DNA from: Verticillium longisporum
Lineage: Eukaryota; Ascomycota; Sordariomycetes; Glomerellales; Plectosphaerellaceae
Direction: 5' to 3'
DNA length: 64,000 nucleotides
Assembly (NCBI GenBank): GCA_019188255.1
Contig: JAETXT010000004.1
Span: 3,100,001-3,164,000, forward strand
Shown: positions 12,408 through 23,113 of the stretch, piece after piece
Layout of the letters: each line of letters opens with the position of its first letter
Numbering within the stretch: position 1 is the stretch's first letter
Program-made: the position numbers and the translations under genes
Notes under the pieces: generated by a model
Told to the model about the DNA's origin: nothing
What the model saw: only the letters and a program-made list of their open reading frames with translations
Database searches by the model: none

Positions 12408-14132
12408 CTACTCGCGGATAGCCAAGACATCCATGTCCTCCAGCAGCTCATTCATGTCGACCTTCGGGCCCTCATCCTCGCCCTCCGTCTCCGCGATGCT
12501 CATGGCATCAGGATCGACCCGCGGCGGCTGCTGAGACTTGTACAGCGCCATGGTGGCACGGTACTCCTCGTCCTCCTCGACATCCTGCAGGAACTGCTCG
12601 TACTGGGCGTCCATGCGGTCCTGGTCGGCCTGCTTGGGCAGCAGCTCGCCCTCGTCCTTGGCCATGCGCTTGAGCTTCCACTGGCGCTTGCGGTTCTTCT
12701 TGCGGCGCGGGTAGTGCTTCTTGACGAGCATGACGTCCGGTATCCTCGAGCTGTACGTGTTGGAGGATTCGATGGCTTCGAAGTCGGGGTTGTTGAAGTT
12801 GGTGCCCGTGATCATGTAGCCTGAATCCTGTTAGTTTTCACCTCTCGAAAGCACACGTAAGGAAGCATGACGTACCCATAGCCGAGTCACCAGGCTGCAG
12901 CAGGTTGCCCAGATGTGTGCGCACGAAGTAGGTAGTATCATTGACACCAAGGTCAGAGGCACGGGCGACCGTCGCCTCGGCGGCGGCCCACTTTCCGCGG
13001 GTGACACCGGTCCTCTCAATGTCCATGACGACGAACTCAACCATTTGCTTCGTGTCAGCCAACGACTGGAAGGGCGAGCGCCAGTAGACCGGCGAGCTGA
13101 CGTCGGAGATCTGAAGCGTGCTGGGATCGACAAAGTACACAGAGGTACCGATCTTGTGGCACAGCACCAGGGGCGTGATGTTGCCCTGCTGCTTGGCCAG
13201 CTTTATCGGCAGCGCGACAAGGTCATCTCTGCAAATGGGGACGAGCTCGACGGACGACGAGAACTTGTAGGACTTGGTGGCAGTGTGGACATCCTGAGAG
13301 ATGAGCTCCTGCGACTTCTTGACCTTGACGGGCACGACGGCGTTGAGGAAGTCGACAAACTTGTCAGCCTGGTTCTTGTGCGCGAAGAAGAAGTCCATGC
13401 CCGAAGGCGCCTCTTTGATGTTCAGGGTTTCCTTGTGGGCACCATGCTTGAGGATCTGCTGCTCGAGGAAGAGGAAGGTACGCTGGTGAGGGCAGTTCTT
13501 CTGTCGGACCTGGACGACGGATCTCCAGACTGGTTCATGTTAGTCGGTATCTACACTGCACTGCGCGCGACCAAAGGGACCTACCGTGGGCAGTGAAACT
13601 CTTGGCGCACTCAGGGCACTGAGCATAGGCTACGACGTAGATGGCCTCAAAAGCCTGCTGCAGCAGCACGCCGTCCTGCACCTCATCCTGAATCGTGATC
13701 TTGACCTTGATACGTTTTGAATGCGGTTCAGTCCAGACGAAGGAAGCGTCGATAACTCGGACTTTGTTGAGGCCTCGCAGCTTTTTGAGGCAGAGGGCAA
13801 GGAGCTCGCGAGATTCGGGCTGGGCGACGATCCTAGAACACGTCAGCGATGGCCATTTTGTGAGCTGCAAGAGTGGCGCACCATGACTGAGGAGGCAGCA
13901 ACCACCGGTCGCAGTCACGGCAGAATGTGAGAGTGGCCTCGCGCTGGACGCCGTTGGAGATATCGCAAGTCAGTCGCAGACAAGCCTGGCAAATGGTACC
14001 GGTCGAGCCGTCAATAGGGGCACCACTTGATAGTTGTTAACACTGATCAAAAGAATGGAAAAACCAGAGTGCAGAGGCTCACCAGTTGTGGCAGAGCACA
14101 GTAGCGACAGTCGTCTTCCTGGTGAACTCCAT
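12408..14132 (-). CDS. NMD3: 60S ribosomal export protein NMD3
   Basis: Five exons (14132-14083, 14025-13882, 13832-13585, 13529-12876, 12820-12408) join in frame to 502 residues, the usual NMD3 length. All four introns (49-57 nt) are GT-AG. The N-terminus has the family's CxxC zinc pairs: LCHNCGAPIDG, CQACLRLTCDI, FCRDCDRW and CPECAKSF. The middle carries the conserved ALCLKKLRGLNKVRVIDASF and KVKITIQDEVQDGVLLQQ segments, followed by the EAPSGMDFFF stretch. The C-terminal third is basic and then acidic, as expected for the part that bears nuclear export and import signals. NMD3 bridges the nascent 60S subunit to exportin Crm1 and is released in the cytoplasm; this is family knowledge. The reading frame is intact. 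Confidence 0.96.
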
Positions 14133-14626
14133 GGTTGGGTTGGTGCCGGTCTGGCGGCGATGTCTCGCTTCGGTGGTGGGGTTGGGCGCTGAGGGGTCGA
14201 CGCAACGATGCTCCGACGCGCACAGCAGTCGAGACAAGGCAGCCTTCGAGTTGGCGTTTCGTGTCGGTCGAAGAGCTGAAAAGGAACAATCTACACACGC
14301 AAATGTATAGTTTCCTCTGAAGATGGCCGGCGCCTAGTTTAAACCAGACGGTGACAATGACGAAGTGGGCGCCAGGACATCGATATGGAGGGGTTCCTTC
14401 TGGATTTTTTCTTCGACTATCGCCCCCGCCTGATAAGATAAGCAACTTGAACCCAAACAACGCCAGCGCAGCCAGCATCGCTAATTGCCCCCGCCAGCCC
14501 CGCGCTCGTGTCGGAATATGAGTCACATGATCTTGAAAGAGGCAAAAGTGCGTTTCCTCGAACGATTCCCATGTGTTGCATTATGTAATACGCTTCTTAC
14601 TTGTTCGTGATGATAAATCAGCTCCA
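14133..14626. other. Intergenic region, NMD3 promoter side
   Basis: About 490 bp lie between the NMD3 start and the 3' end of the Kelch gene. It holds the NMD3 promoter and 5' UTR; no further gene or distinct motif is visible. Confidence 0.6.
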
Positions 14627-15685
14627 TCAGGCAAACTGCAGCTTCCAGAGGTCACCCAGCCGAGAGTTGTCCTCGGCGAGACCTCCATGGACGATGATCG
14701 CGTCAGTGCCATCCTCTTGGTGCGCCACGTCGGCATCAAACCAGCCGCGCGAGGAGGGGATGTCGCCTGTGAATTCGAGCTTCTTCCAGATTTCATGGTC
14801 GATGTCGAATGCCCAGACATCTGAGAGCATCTTTCCTGCTCCAGCGTGACCGAGTGCACTGGGATCCCGTTCGCCAAAGAGCGTAACAAGCAGATCCTTG
14901 CCTTGTGACTGGACAATGACGAGAGCAGCAACACTGCGCGCCTCGGGCCCCTGAACGCCATCTGCCTGGAACGAGATGGTCGACCACGTCTCCTTCGCAA
15001 TGTCGAACACGTCAATGGCTCCGCCCTGCTCATGCTCGCCATCGAAACCGTTCATTCTGTAGATTTTCCCGTTGGAAAATGCGATTGATGTTCCTCCGCG
15101 TGTCGGCGGCGGGGCGGCCGGCAGGGCAGTCCAGGTCCTCGACTCAACGCTGAAGGACCAGAGGTCTGCCTTGCGGCCCTTCTCAGGACATCCAGCGTGG
15201 AGGTAGAAGGTGTCCACGCCATTGGAGGTCGCTGCGTGATAACTTCGCCCATCGACAAATGGCGCCGACGGGTCCGCTGGCGTGATCAACATCCAGGTGC
15301 TGTCAGCGGGCGTATACCGCCACACGGCGCCGTTTTCTTCAACGGGCGCCATGGCGATGCCGCCACGGCCGGAGAACAGATAGAGGGCATTCTTGATGGC
15401 CACACACGATGAGCCGACGCGAGGCGAGGGCGCATTCTGGGGTGCGGGAATCGTGTGCACAGATGACGTGCCTGGACATGTTAGCTGTGTCGCTCATACG
15501 GAATGAGAACACTGCATGCCTTCGCCCAGGCTAACAACATCGAGCTGGTTATCGATGGGTTCTCTGGGAAGGAGCTCTCCGCCGAATATGTACGCAGCCG
15601 ATCCGAGCACGGCAATGGTTTGAGAGGAACGCTGGAGCCGTTGGCTCTCGGCGAGCTTGGTCCACGAAGCTTTAATGTTGGCCAT
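14627..15685 (-). CDS. Kelch-repeat beta-propeller protein
   Basis: Two exons (15685-15520 and 15471-14627) give 336 residues. Repeated Kelch blades are visible as paired glycines followed by Tyr/Trp spacing: AAYIFGGELLP, ALYLFSGRGGIAM, TFYLHAGCPEKGRKADLWSF, KIYRMNGFDG and IIVHGGLAEDNSRLGDLW, enough for a six-bladed propeller. No catalytic partner domain is present. Fungal Kelch proteins of this size act as scaffolds or resemble plant nitrile-specifier proteins; substrate and partner are unknown. The 48-nt intron only keeps the frame if the donor is GC (GAAG|GCATGC) with a normal CAG acceptor, so it appears to be a GC-AG intron with a CTAAC branch site. The start was chosen at MANIK because it gives the first conserved blade directly. 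Confidence 0.8.
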
Positions 15686-16436
15686 GATCAGTGAGGAGAT
15701 GATCGCTATTGCAGGCATATACACTGGAGCCTCGATGCATGAAATTGACCGCAATCCACTGATTTATCGCTATTGAATATCGATGAGATACCCTGATGGT
15801 CGTGGCTGGTCGTTGATCTGCAACCCCGCCACGCGCTAATTATGCTGTTCAGCCTCCTCGGTCTCCGAGTCGTTGAATACGACCTACCTCCCTTACCTAG
15901 GTACCTTACCTAGGTATGTACCTGAGTATTATAAGATCGCCGCAACGTGGTGAGGTCCAGCCCTACCTTGATTTCAGCTTTGCCGTTGCACTGGCTCGAT
16001 TACTTCTAACGTTAGATGATACACGAGAATAATTATTTAACCTCATCTATCTGCCCAAATAGCCAGTTCTCTACAGATTGTCTCGTAAAATTTGTTAGAT
16101 GTCTTGCAGATATATTACCCCAGTCTCAGTGGCCACCGTGCCGTGCCACTGCCGAGAAGATAATCACCAGCCTGACTGGGGATACTCTTTGTAGCTGCAA
16201 TCTCAAAATCACCTGACCTATCCCGAAGACCTCAACAATGACACGGGTTCAAGAGGAAGCCACGAGCGTAGTGGTACACTAATGAGCCGATTTGCACCGG
16301 TGCTCACTGGGTTGACATCAAACACGTCGTCAGAACTGCCACCTGAGCCTCATTCTGGTCGACCCTTGAAGCCTTCCATGCATATGACAGTTGTCAATCT
16401 CGGCCAACACACATTGATTTGTCTCGCCCGCAAGGC
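15686..16436. other. Intergenic region between Kelch gene start and ASA1 stop
   Basis: A 750-bp space containing a nearly exact two-copy repeat of a CTTACCTAGGTA unit around 15889-15915 and moderately AT-rich DNA near 16010-16110. No gene is seen. Confidence 0.6.
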
Positions 16437-17791
16437 TCAAAAGATATCCCACAACGATATCTTCCCATCCTTGCTGCCCGCCGCCAGCCAGTGCGCCGCC
16501 TCGGCATGCGCAATCCGTCTCTCCCTGACACTCACCTCTCCCGCCCTCCGCGTCATGGCGCCCGCACGCTCCCCAGCACCACCGGCCGCCTGCGGTGCCT
16601 TCAGCGCACTCGCAAACGCAACAGCATAGCACCCGACCTCATGCCACTTGAGCACGGCGACCTCCTTCATCGTCTTGCCCGAGTACACGCGCACCATGGC
16701 GTCCCACCCGCCCGTCGCGAAGACGCGCCCGTCGTCCCGGAACCGCAGGCTCTGCTGGCCCGAGTGCTTCGTGTTGACCACCTTGAGCGGCTGCTCGAGC
16801 ACCTCCATGCCCGCGGGCGGCGGCACGGGATGCCGTGCGACAACGGCGTCGGCCGAGGATGTCACGAAGGAGAGCCCGTCGGGGCTGACGTCGAGAGAGA
16901 GCACGGGCTGGTTGTGCGGCTGGGCGCGGTACGTCGTGTTCCACATGCCGCTGGCGGCAGAGAGGTGCATCGCTGTCGTGACGCCGTTTTCGTAGCCGGC
17001 GAGGAGGGTCAGGGAGCCGCCTTGCGGGACGAGGGCGAGGGCCATGACCATGCCGTTCTGGCCGGGGGGCTTGACCGTGTGGCGACGGGTCTGGGTGGGA
17101 AGGTGGTAAATGTCAATCTGCGCGTTGGTCAGCACGTGGCATGAACAGCAATTGAAAGGCGGAAAATGCTTTTCAGCAGCAAATGCCGTTTTCAGCAGTA
17201 AATGGGGGACAAGGCTAGCGAGGTAGGGTGCACGTACCGATTCGGAGGCGAGCGTGTTGGGCACGGCGAGAAGGAGCTCCGGATCGTCGCCGGCGGGCGG
17301 GGGGTCGGTGGGGACGCAAGCGGCAAAGGCGCAGAAGTTCATGGTGTTCACGTCTATGAGATGCAGAAGCCAGGGCTGCGGGCGGGGTTCGGACGTGTCG
17401 TCGAGGGGGAGCTTCTTGCTGAGGTTCGCCTCATCGGACGTGGCGAGCTTCCATACGGCTAGCTTGTGATCACGGCCATGTCTGTGTGCGTGTGAGCTTG
17501 GCGAGCATCAAAGGGGAAAAGAGCTGCCAGGTCGGGCAGCCAGTTCGGCCGTCAGACGGCGGGATCGACGCACGTAATGATGCGGTCGGCGCCCCAGCCT
17601 TGAATGCCGAGAATAGCATTGTCATGGGGTCGCCAGACGGCCGTGGGCCTCATGATGGTGAGGTCCCAGAGGGCGACATAGCCCTCGGCGTCACCACTGG
17701 CGAGACGGTCATTGTTGCCGACAAAGGCGAGGGCGTGCACTTGAGCTTTGTGGCCGCGAAGGATTGTTCGTGGGTGTGGTGTTTCGGGCAT
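16437..17791 (-). CDS. ASA1: ASTRA-associated protein 1 (WD40 propeller)
   Basis: Three exons (17791-17574, 17481-17238, 17117-16437) with introns of 92 and 120 nt give 380 residues. The protein starts [21 protein letters not shown] and continues with WD40 signatures: [30 protein letters not shown] and the C-terminal [17 protein letters not shown], with a [17 protein letters not shown] blade before it. The opening blade and the [15 protein letters not shown] segment are characteristic of Asa1/GNB1L proteins. Asa1 associates with the Tel2-Tti1-Tti2 and ASTRA machinery that helps assemble PIKK-family kinases; this is family knowledge. The start at 17791 leaves a short N-terminus before blade 1, as usual in fungi. 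No frame defects were seen. Confidence 0.88.
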
Positions 17792-19729
17792 GGTCTGCGC
17801 CGATGATGTCGGGGTGGGTGGGCTCAAGCAGGGAGCACGAGTGCAGGTGGTCGTGTGAGGGGAGGATGATGCGGTCGTTGTCAAGCTTTCGGGCCAAGCG
17901 CAGGAGCCAGGGGGGTTCAGGGTGAAGCTTGGGCAGGGGCTTGCTTGGCTTGATCCTTCGACAGTGACGGCGGCGCTACAAGTACTCAGTACGCCTTTTT
18001 TAGCCTAGGTGGGACCTCGGTGGGTTCAACGGTGGGGTTCAACGGTGAACCCCTTAGCGCTTTCGCGTGGTGAATACAGGCAGGTACAGTGCAGCTGGGC
18101 TGTGTTCTGCGGTCTTGATCAAGGCGGTGCACCAATCCTGAGGTCCAGACCATCTGCTGAGCTGTTGAACCCCTTGATGCAATGCCGCTACATGGAGAAG
18201 GTATATGTCGCTAATTGAATGAAAGGACATAGCGAACTATACATCTAGATGCCTATACATTACCTATGTTCCACAGACGTACCCGCCCTTAATCATGTAC
18301 TGAGCTAGTACCTGATTCGATGTATATCAAAGCTCTCTAGGTAGGTAGCGATCATTTAATGTACTGAGGCCAAATTTGGGCACCAAAGGGATGAGCCTCA
18401 AATAGCGTTGTTCGTGATGTCACCTGAACTCAATTGTGCTGAATCATCCTACTTGGGAAACTTGCAGATTATGGGCGTGCCTGATCCTACGAACCCCCCC
18501 TGCTCAGCACACGAATGAGCACAGCAGATTCGCCGAAGGATTCAGGCGATCGGCAGATTCAGCGCTGGAAAGGGCAGTCGCAGGCGTGCACATTTCTCAA
18601 TGACATACGCTGTCCATTATTATTTTCTCACAAGAAGGCTCAAAACATTTGCCTCACACGTTGAGACAGTACGCTGAGCTGGCGCGAGATGTGAGTACCA
18701 CAGAAACCTATGATGTAGCTTCAGGCTGGCTGTCCACCTGGACAAGGCTTCATCCCAACATGCGCGCGTGACCACGGTGAGTCTTTGGTTGTCCTCGATC
18801 ATGCCGCCGTAGGTTTCGTCCCATATTGCAACGATGGCAACATGCCCTCTGTCATGAAAACAAGCTTGATCTGATTTCTTGAGTCAGGTCTTGTAACGTC
18901 ACTCTCGGGAATCCTTACAACCCTCAAGCTTTGCAGGCCGGAGGATCAGCCAAGACAAAGAGATCCGGGGTGGACGGCTCCGCAGCGAACAGCATAACAG
19001 ATGAATTGCCACTGCGTGCGAGTGCGTCCGCTAACCGACATCACGGCCCTCGGGGGACTGCACGTGTTGCTCATCGAGGCCAGGATCAGTAGTGCAACTT
19101 CACGAAAGATGCTGAATGCGTCCGAGTTCGGTGGATACGACCCAGCCACCGCACCACTTCGTGCCCTCAAAATAGCAATTCATACCAAAACTTATCCAGG
19201 GCAGATCCGCTGGGCCCAACATGCTCTAGAAATCAAAGTCCACCTAGAGCAAGATCCCTGCGTCAAGCTTCGGCCTCGAAGCTCAGGCGAAGCTCAGCCC
19301 TTCGGTGCGTCTGTAATTGGGCTTCAACGTCTTGTGCAGGCAACATCTCTCCTGTCCCTAGCTCAGTTTGCTACTACGGTCGACGGATCTTCGAGTTATT
19401 CTGAATCCCACAGGATCTGGATACAGAACCATGACGATGAAGGATTGAGCTACCGTGCTGTTACGTGCACGACTCGGACCGCATGCTCTACGTTGAACAA
19501 CTTGGTCATGTCGTGAAAATTGAACATCACGGAAAACAGTATATAAGAGCCCGAGTTGATCTCCAAACTGAGTATCATTTTTCAACATTAGCATCAAAAA
19601 CTCCAGCAACACCTCTTCTACCAACAGCACCCTCACCGTCACCAACTCTCCTACTTACCTCACTCAAACCCTCCTCCATACCTTCTTCCACATACCAACA
19701 TCTCCCCCCGCGACCTCTTCTCGTTCATC
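17792..19729. other. Intergenic region without a convincing gene
   Basis: 1.9 kb between the ASA1 start and the secreted-protein gene. A 171-codon plus-strand frame at 19001-19516 starts with ATG but has no recognisable domain and unremarkable composition. The last 200 bp (19540-19729) hold a CT/CA-rich leader typical of a highly expressed fungal gene, with a TATAAG-like box at about 19541. Confidence 0.55.
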
Positions 19730-20509
19730 ATGATCAACTTCCTCATCTCCGCTCTCGCACTCGCCGGCGCCGTCTCCGCCAGCCCCTTCCCCCAAAATTT
19801 CTGCCCTGCCGGCTGCGACGTCATCGTCACCGAGCACCCAAACCCCGAGCCCCACCAGGTCTACTTCTTCCAGCAGATGACCGTAAGTCCATCTTTCCCC
19901 AGTCCAGCCCCTCAACGACCCAGACAGCTGACCCCCCCCTCCCAGAAGCCCCACAGCTGCGCCGGCAACCCGGGCTGCGAGATCTCCAAATCCGAGGTCG
20001 AGGGCAACGTCGTCAGCTTCGGCGCCAGCATCAGCGGCGCCGGCTGGATCAGCGCCGGCCTCGAGGTCTCGCAGTACGAGGAGTCGGGCGAGGTGCAGAC
20101 CTGCTACGGCGACCCCGACGACACCATCTGCGTCTTCTGGCGCACCGCCAGCACCATGTACACGGTCAACCACCAGTCCAACAGGTGCTGCCTGCCCGGC
20201 CCCTTCGCCCCCGTCGTCATCACCTCGCCGAACGCGGGTGGTATCGGCTCCGCGAGCATCTGCGGGCGCAACGAGCAGTGCAAGGACAAGGGCTACTCGT
20301 ACTGGAACAACAGTGAGTCCCCCCGCCCCCTCTACTAGAAGCCCAATTTGGGATGGAATGTGCTGACCTGGATTCTCATCACAGTGGAGCGCCAGAATGG
20401 TGGTGTCACGGTGTCTGGTGGCCCTCAGTCGTGGCCTTTTGGTAACCAGTACCTTGGCATTGTTCCTGATATGGACGAGATTCCTCCCCGTACCGCTGGC
20501 AAGGTCTAA
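19730..20509 (+). CDS. Secreted cysteine-rich protein, 214 residues
   Basis: Three exons (19730-19882, 19946-20312, 20385-20509) join to 214 residues; introns are 63 and 72 nt. The N-terminus MINFLISALALAGAVSASP is a clear signal peptide. The mature part has ten cysteines, suggesting five disulfides, and many Gly, Ser and Asp residues, with the core WISAGLEVSQYEE and the later SNRCCLPGPFAPVV and SICGRNEQCKDKGYSYW. It has no membrane segment or GPI signal. Its family was not recognised. Secretion, size and cysteine content make it an effector or surface-protein candidate, but that is inference. The gene has a well-formed leader with a TATA-like box and stands alone next to the relic exons and the molybdenum cluster. 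Confidence 0.8.
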
Positions 20510-20940
20510 CAGCCTTGTTGTATTAAAACATGATCATTAACGGTGCATGGTACTGGATGGAACATAGAGCATTGTTTTCCTAGGCTATAATTCGAAATTA
20601 CACATCATCTGATTAACCGGAAATGAATTGCTTTTTATTATTAGTGGTGAACTTGAAAGACGCAAGGAAAAGTGTCCCTTGGAATGAGGTAGTGCAAGCT
20701 CCTCAAGAATTCTAATCACATGACAACGATGTTGTATCTCATCGATCTGAGATTTGACGATAAGCAGGCCAGATATGCCTTTTGGGGCAAAAGGAGAACA
20801 GAATTCCCACGTTGAACACTGGCTGATGCCAATGCCAGTCTTGCCTCCCAATTCCCATGAGCCCGCACAATAGCAGTTGTTTGTAGCAGATCAAAGAACT
20901 CATTCCAACAATCAATGGAGATGAGACCGTATTGCTCGAA
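20510..20940. other. Intergenic region
   Basis: About 430 bp of lower GC between the secreted-protein stop and the relic exons. Nothing convincing is visible beyond a probable 3' UTR. Confidence 0.55.
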
Positions 20941-21500
20941 TTATTCTCGCGCCATCCCACTATTTGCTTCCAATGCTTGGTGCTCACAACAAGCGATTGT
21001 CAACCGGCGCCTGTTGAACATGGAAAGTACATCCAAGTCGCCGATGTGGTCGCCGCCGTCATCAACAGAGACCAGTGATTTGACAAGAACAGCGAGCGTG
21101 TCACGCAAACCTCTTGAACCAACGTCCAGAGGCTTTTCAAAATCCGTGAATGATAGATGAAGAGACGTGTTGGCGAAACTATTGGTGAATTTACCGTCAA
21201 ACGGCGCGTGGTTGATGCAGTGCCTGGAATTCAGGTCGTAGGTTTTGAGTCGTGGTTCTGAAGGCGGAACCAGAAATGTGACTTCCGACCTACCAAGGTG
21301 CGAGAGCTGCCAGGGATTCAATTAGCTGTCAGAGGCGAAAAAGAAAAACATACATCAAAGTCTGCCTTGGCTGATGGAGCATGGGCACTCAGACACAGGT
21401 GTGGCCTGTAGTACTGTGGGCAGCGCGCCGCGGAACGCTTGGTGTTCCCCTTTTTGCGGGAGACTTGAAGAAATTGAATACATGGACGATCCGACAATCT
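20941..21500 (-). pseudogene. Relic: 3' exons of an unrecognised fungal gene
   Basis: Two minus-strand blocks look like genuine coding exons without a start: 21500-21354 and 21306-20941. They are joined by a 47-nt GTATGT...CAG intron containing a CTAAT branch-like site. The upstream block begins exactly after a possible acceptor (CATGACAG at 21501-21508). The peptide is protein-like throughout (for example RPCIQFLQVSRKKGNTKR and LVPPSEPRLKTYDLNSRH, then GRLRD-like and GDLDVLSMF segments) and ends in a stop at 20941. Nothing upstream supplies a beginning, because the next DNA is the moeA coding sequence, whose stop (21504-21506) sits inside the presumed upstream intron. It is therefore best read as a 5'-truncated gene remnant, perhaps cut when the neighbouring cluster arrived. 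It could also be unusual alternative 3' exons of moeA. Confidence 0.45.
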
Positions 21501-21503
21501 CTG

Positions 21504-22835
21504 TCATGTATTTAGGATATTGAACCCTGGGAAAGGATAACATGCAACATGAAGCTCCTCCTCGTCCAATTCTTTCCCTTCATCAAGCTGTATCCAGCAA
21601 TTAGCATCAAGATAGGGTGCGAGTTTGGCTGGGCTTTGCTCCTTGCTCATCTCCACGAGGAAACCCCCTTCAGGTGTCTGTCTTAGTTTCCCATGCTTGA
21701 AGAGAGTCCGAGAGCTCGTACAGTCTGAAATGTTCCCGAGCTGATCTTGCTCTAGCCGTCGAGAGAGAAGTTTTGCGATGACCGGCTTTTCGGGGGGCTT
21801 GCCCAGGAGGCATTTGATAAAAGGTCGCACGAGGAACTGGAAGCATGCCGCAGCTGCCCCTGGATTTCCAGGCAGGCCGAGGATAGGCACGCTGTGAGCT
21901 CCTCGCGAAGGAATTGTTCCGAATAACACCGGATGACCAGGTCGTATCCGTAGCCCATGAAACTCTATGGCGGCGCCGAGGCTGCGCAGTGACGGTGATA
22001 GGAAGTCGAATTTCCCAACTGATACGCCGCCGGTCGTGACCAAAAGGTCGAAGTGCTCACTCTCGGCCGCTCGCCGAAGTTGTGTTGCCATTTTGCAGGC
22101 ATCGTCCGGAAGTGTTCCAAGAAAGGAGACGTGTGCCCCAGCCTCCGCCAAAGCCGCAGTAAGGTATGGGCCGTTGGCATCTGGAATGTGGCCAGGGCCT
22201 ATTGTCGCGATCTCCTTTCCAGAGGACCAGAGTCCTATACGAGGTTGTGTCCAGACGCAAACTTCCGTCACCGCTAATGAAGCTAGGACCAAGATGTGCT
22301 GTGGTTGAACCGTCGTCCCAGGCTCAAGGAGTGTGGCGCCATCCGTGACATCGTCGCCTGCAATGCGTTTGTGTTCTCCGGCTGTGACTGACCTTGTGAG
22401 TTTGATCAATCTTCCGCGGGCTTTTGTTGCGTCCGCTACGGTTGATGTCTCTTCAATTTTGATGCACGCGTCCAGTTCATGACCTGAGATGCGTTTGGTT
22501 GGAAATACTCCGCCCGTCATGATCTCGAGGCACGGCAGAGTCGAGGAATCGATGTGACTCTCACGACGTTCTGGATCGTCTCCTGCAGCTATCGTGCCGC
22601 GGACCTCCAAAACCACTGGGTGGTCGATGGACGCATGCCTCGTGGCACTTGATGGCACCGCGTATCCATCCATAGCCGATGTGTCGTGTTTTGGCGTGGC
22701 AACAGGGCTGTAGAGGGTTTTGGCTACAACTTTGCCGACGGCTTCGTGAATTGAAATCCATTGTGTTTGCAAGTTTTTTGATGCCAATGCGGCCACTTCA
22801 TTGACCCTTCCTAGCGCTACTTCGTACGAGGCCAT
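21504..22835 (-). CDS. moeA: Molybdopterin molybdotransferase MoeA, stand-alone
   Basis: An intronless 443-residue frame from the ATG at 22835 (MASYEVALGRVNEVA). The longer open frame upstream has only a TTG. MoeA inserts molybdate into adenylated molybdopterin to give Mo-MPT. Diagnostic motifs are HDTSAMDGYAV near residue 50 (MoeA consensus DxSAMDGYA), SGKEIATIGPG, LLVTTGGVSVGKFDF, PGHPVLFG and LGLPGNPGAAAACFQFLVRP. The normal fungal enzyme (CnxE/gephyrin type) fuses this domain to a MogA-like G domain; here the E domain stands alone as in bacteria. It lies 278 bp downstream of mobA on the same strand and close to a bis-MGD-type oxidoreductase. Absence of introns and bacterial architecture suggest horizontal transfer (inference). 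It looks intact. Confidence 0.92.
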   Translation of the reverse strand: MASYEVALGRVNEVAALASKNLQTQWISIHEAVGKVVAKTLYSPVATPKHDTSAMDGYAVPSSATRHASIDHPVVLEVRGTIAAGDDPERRESHIDSSTLPCLEIMTGGVFPTKRISGHELDACIKIEETSTVADATKARGRLIKLTRSVTAGEHKRIAGDDVTDGATLLEPGTTVQPQHILVLASLAVTEVCVWTQPRIGLWSSGKEIATIGPGHIPDANGPYLTAALAEAGAHVSFLGTLPDDACKMATQLRRAAESEHFDLLVTTGGVSVGKFDFLSPSLRSLGAAIEFHGLRIRPGHPVLFGTIPSRGAHSVPILGLPGNPGAAAACFQFLVRPFIKCLLGKPPEKPVIAKLLSRRLEQDQLGNISDCTSSRTLFKHGKLRQTPEGGFLVEMSKEQSPAKLAPYLDANCWIQLDEGKELDEEELHVACYPFPGFNILNT

Positions 22836-23113
22836 GATGGATGCTGGCAAGTCGAACCAAGAAGTCTGGATATGGGCACACTCGTCTCAGACTCGACTTG
22901 CACAATCGTGATCGGTATTCCGCGCATTGACGCAAGGATGGCTTTCTCAGTGCCAATTTTCCTCTCAATTGCTAGGCACCTCTCGAGTTGATTGACTGAC
23001 GTCAACCTTTGCTCACTTGACACGAGGTGAGCAACTCCACCTTTCCTGAACAAGTGGGCTCAGATTCATTTGCTGGACTTCTCAGTCATGCATCGATGGA
23101 ATCGTCAATCAAC

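Noticed and set aside
19001..19516. A 171-codon ATG-initiated frame
   Set aside because: No recognisable domain, no splice support, random-looking composition; left inside the intergenic entry.
22836..22850. Extending moeA upstream to the open-frame boundary
   Set aside because: The upstream codon is TTG; the first ATG at 22835 gives the normal MoeA N-terminus.
22817..23053. A minus-strand open stretch between mobA and moeA with a faint FdhD-like GIPI motif
   Set aside because: No ATG upstream of the motif, too short for FdhD and lacking its catalytic Cys region; the resemblance is not reliable.
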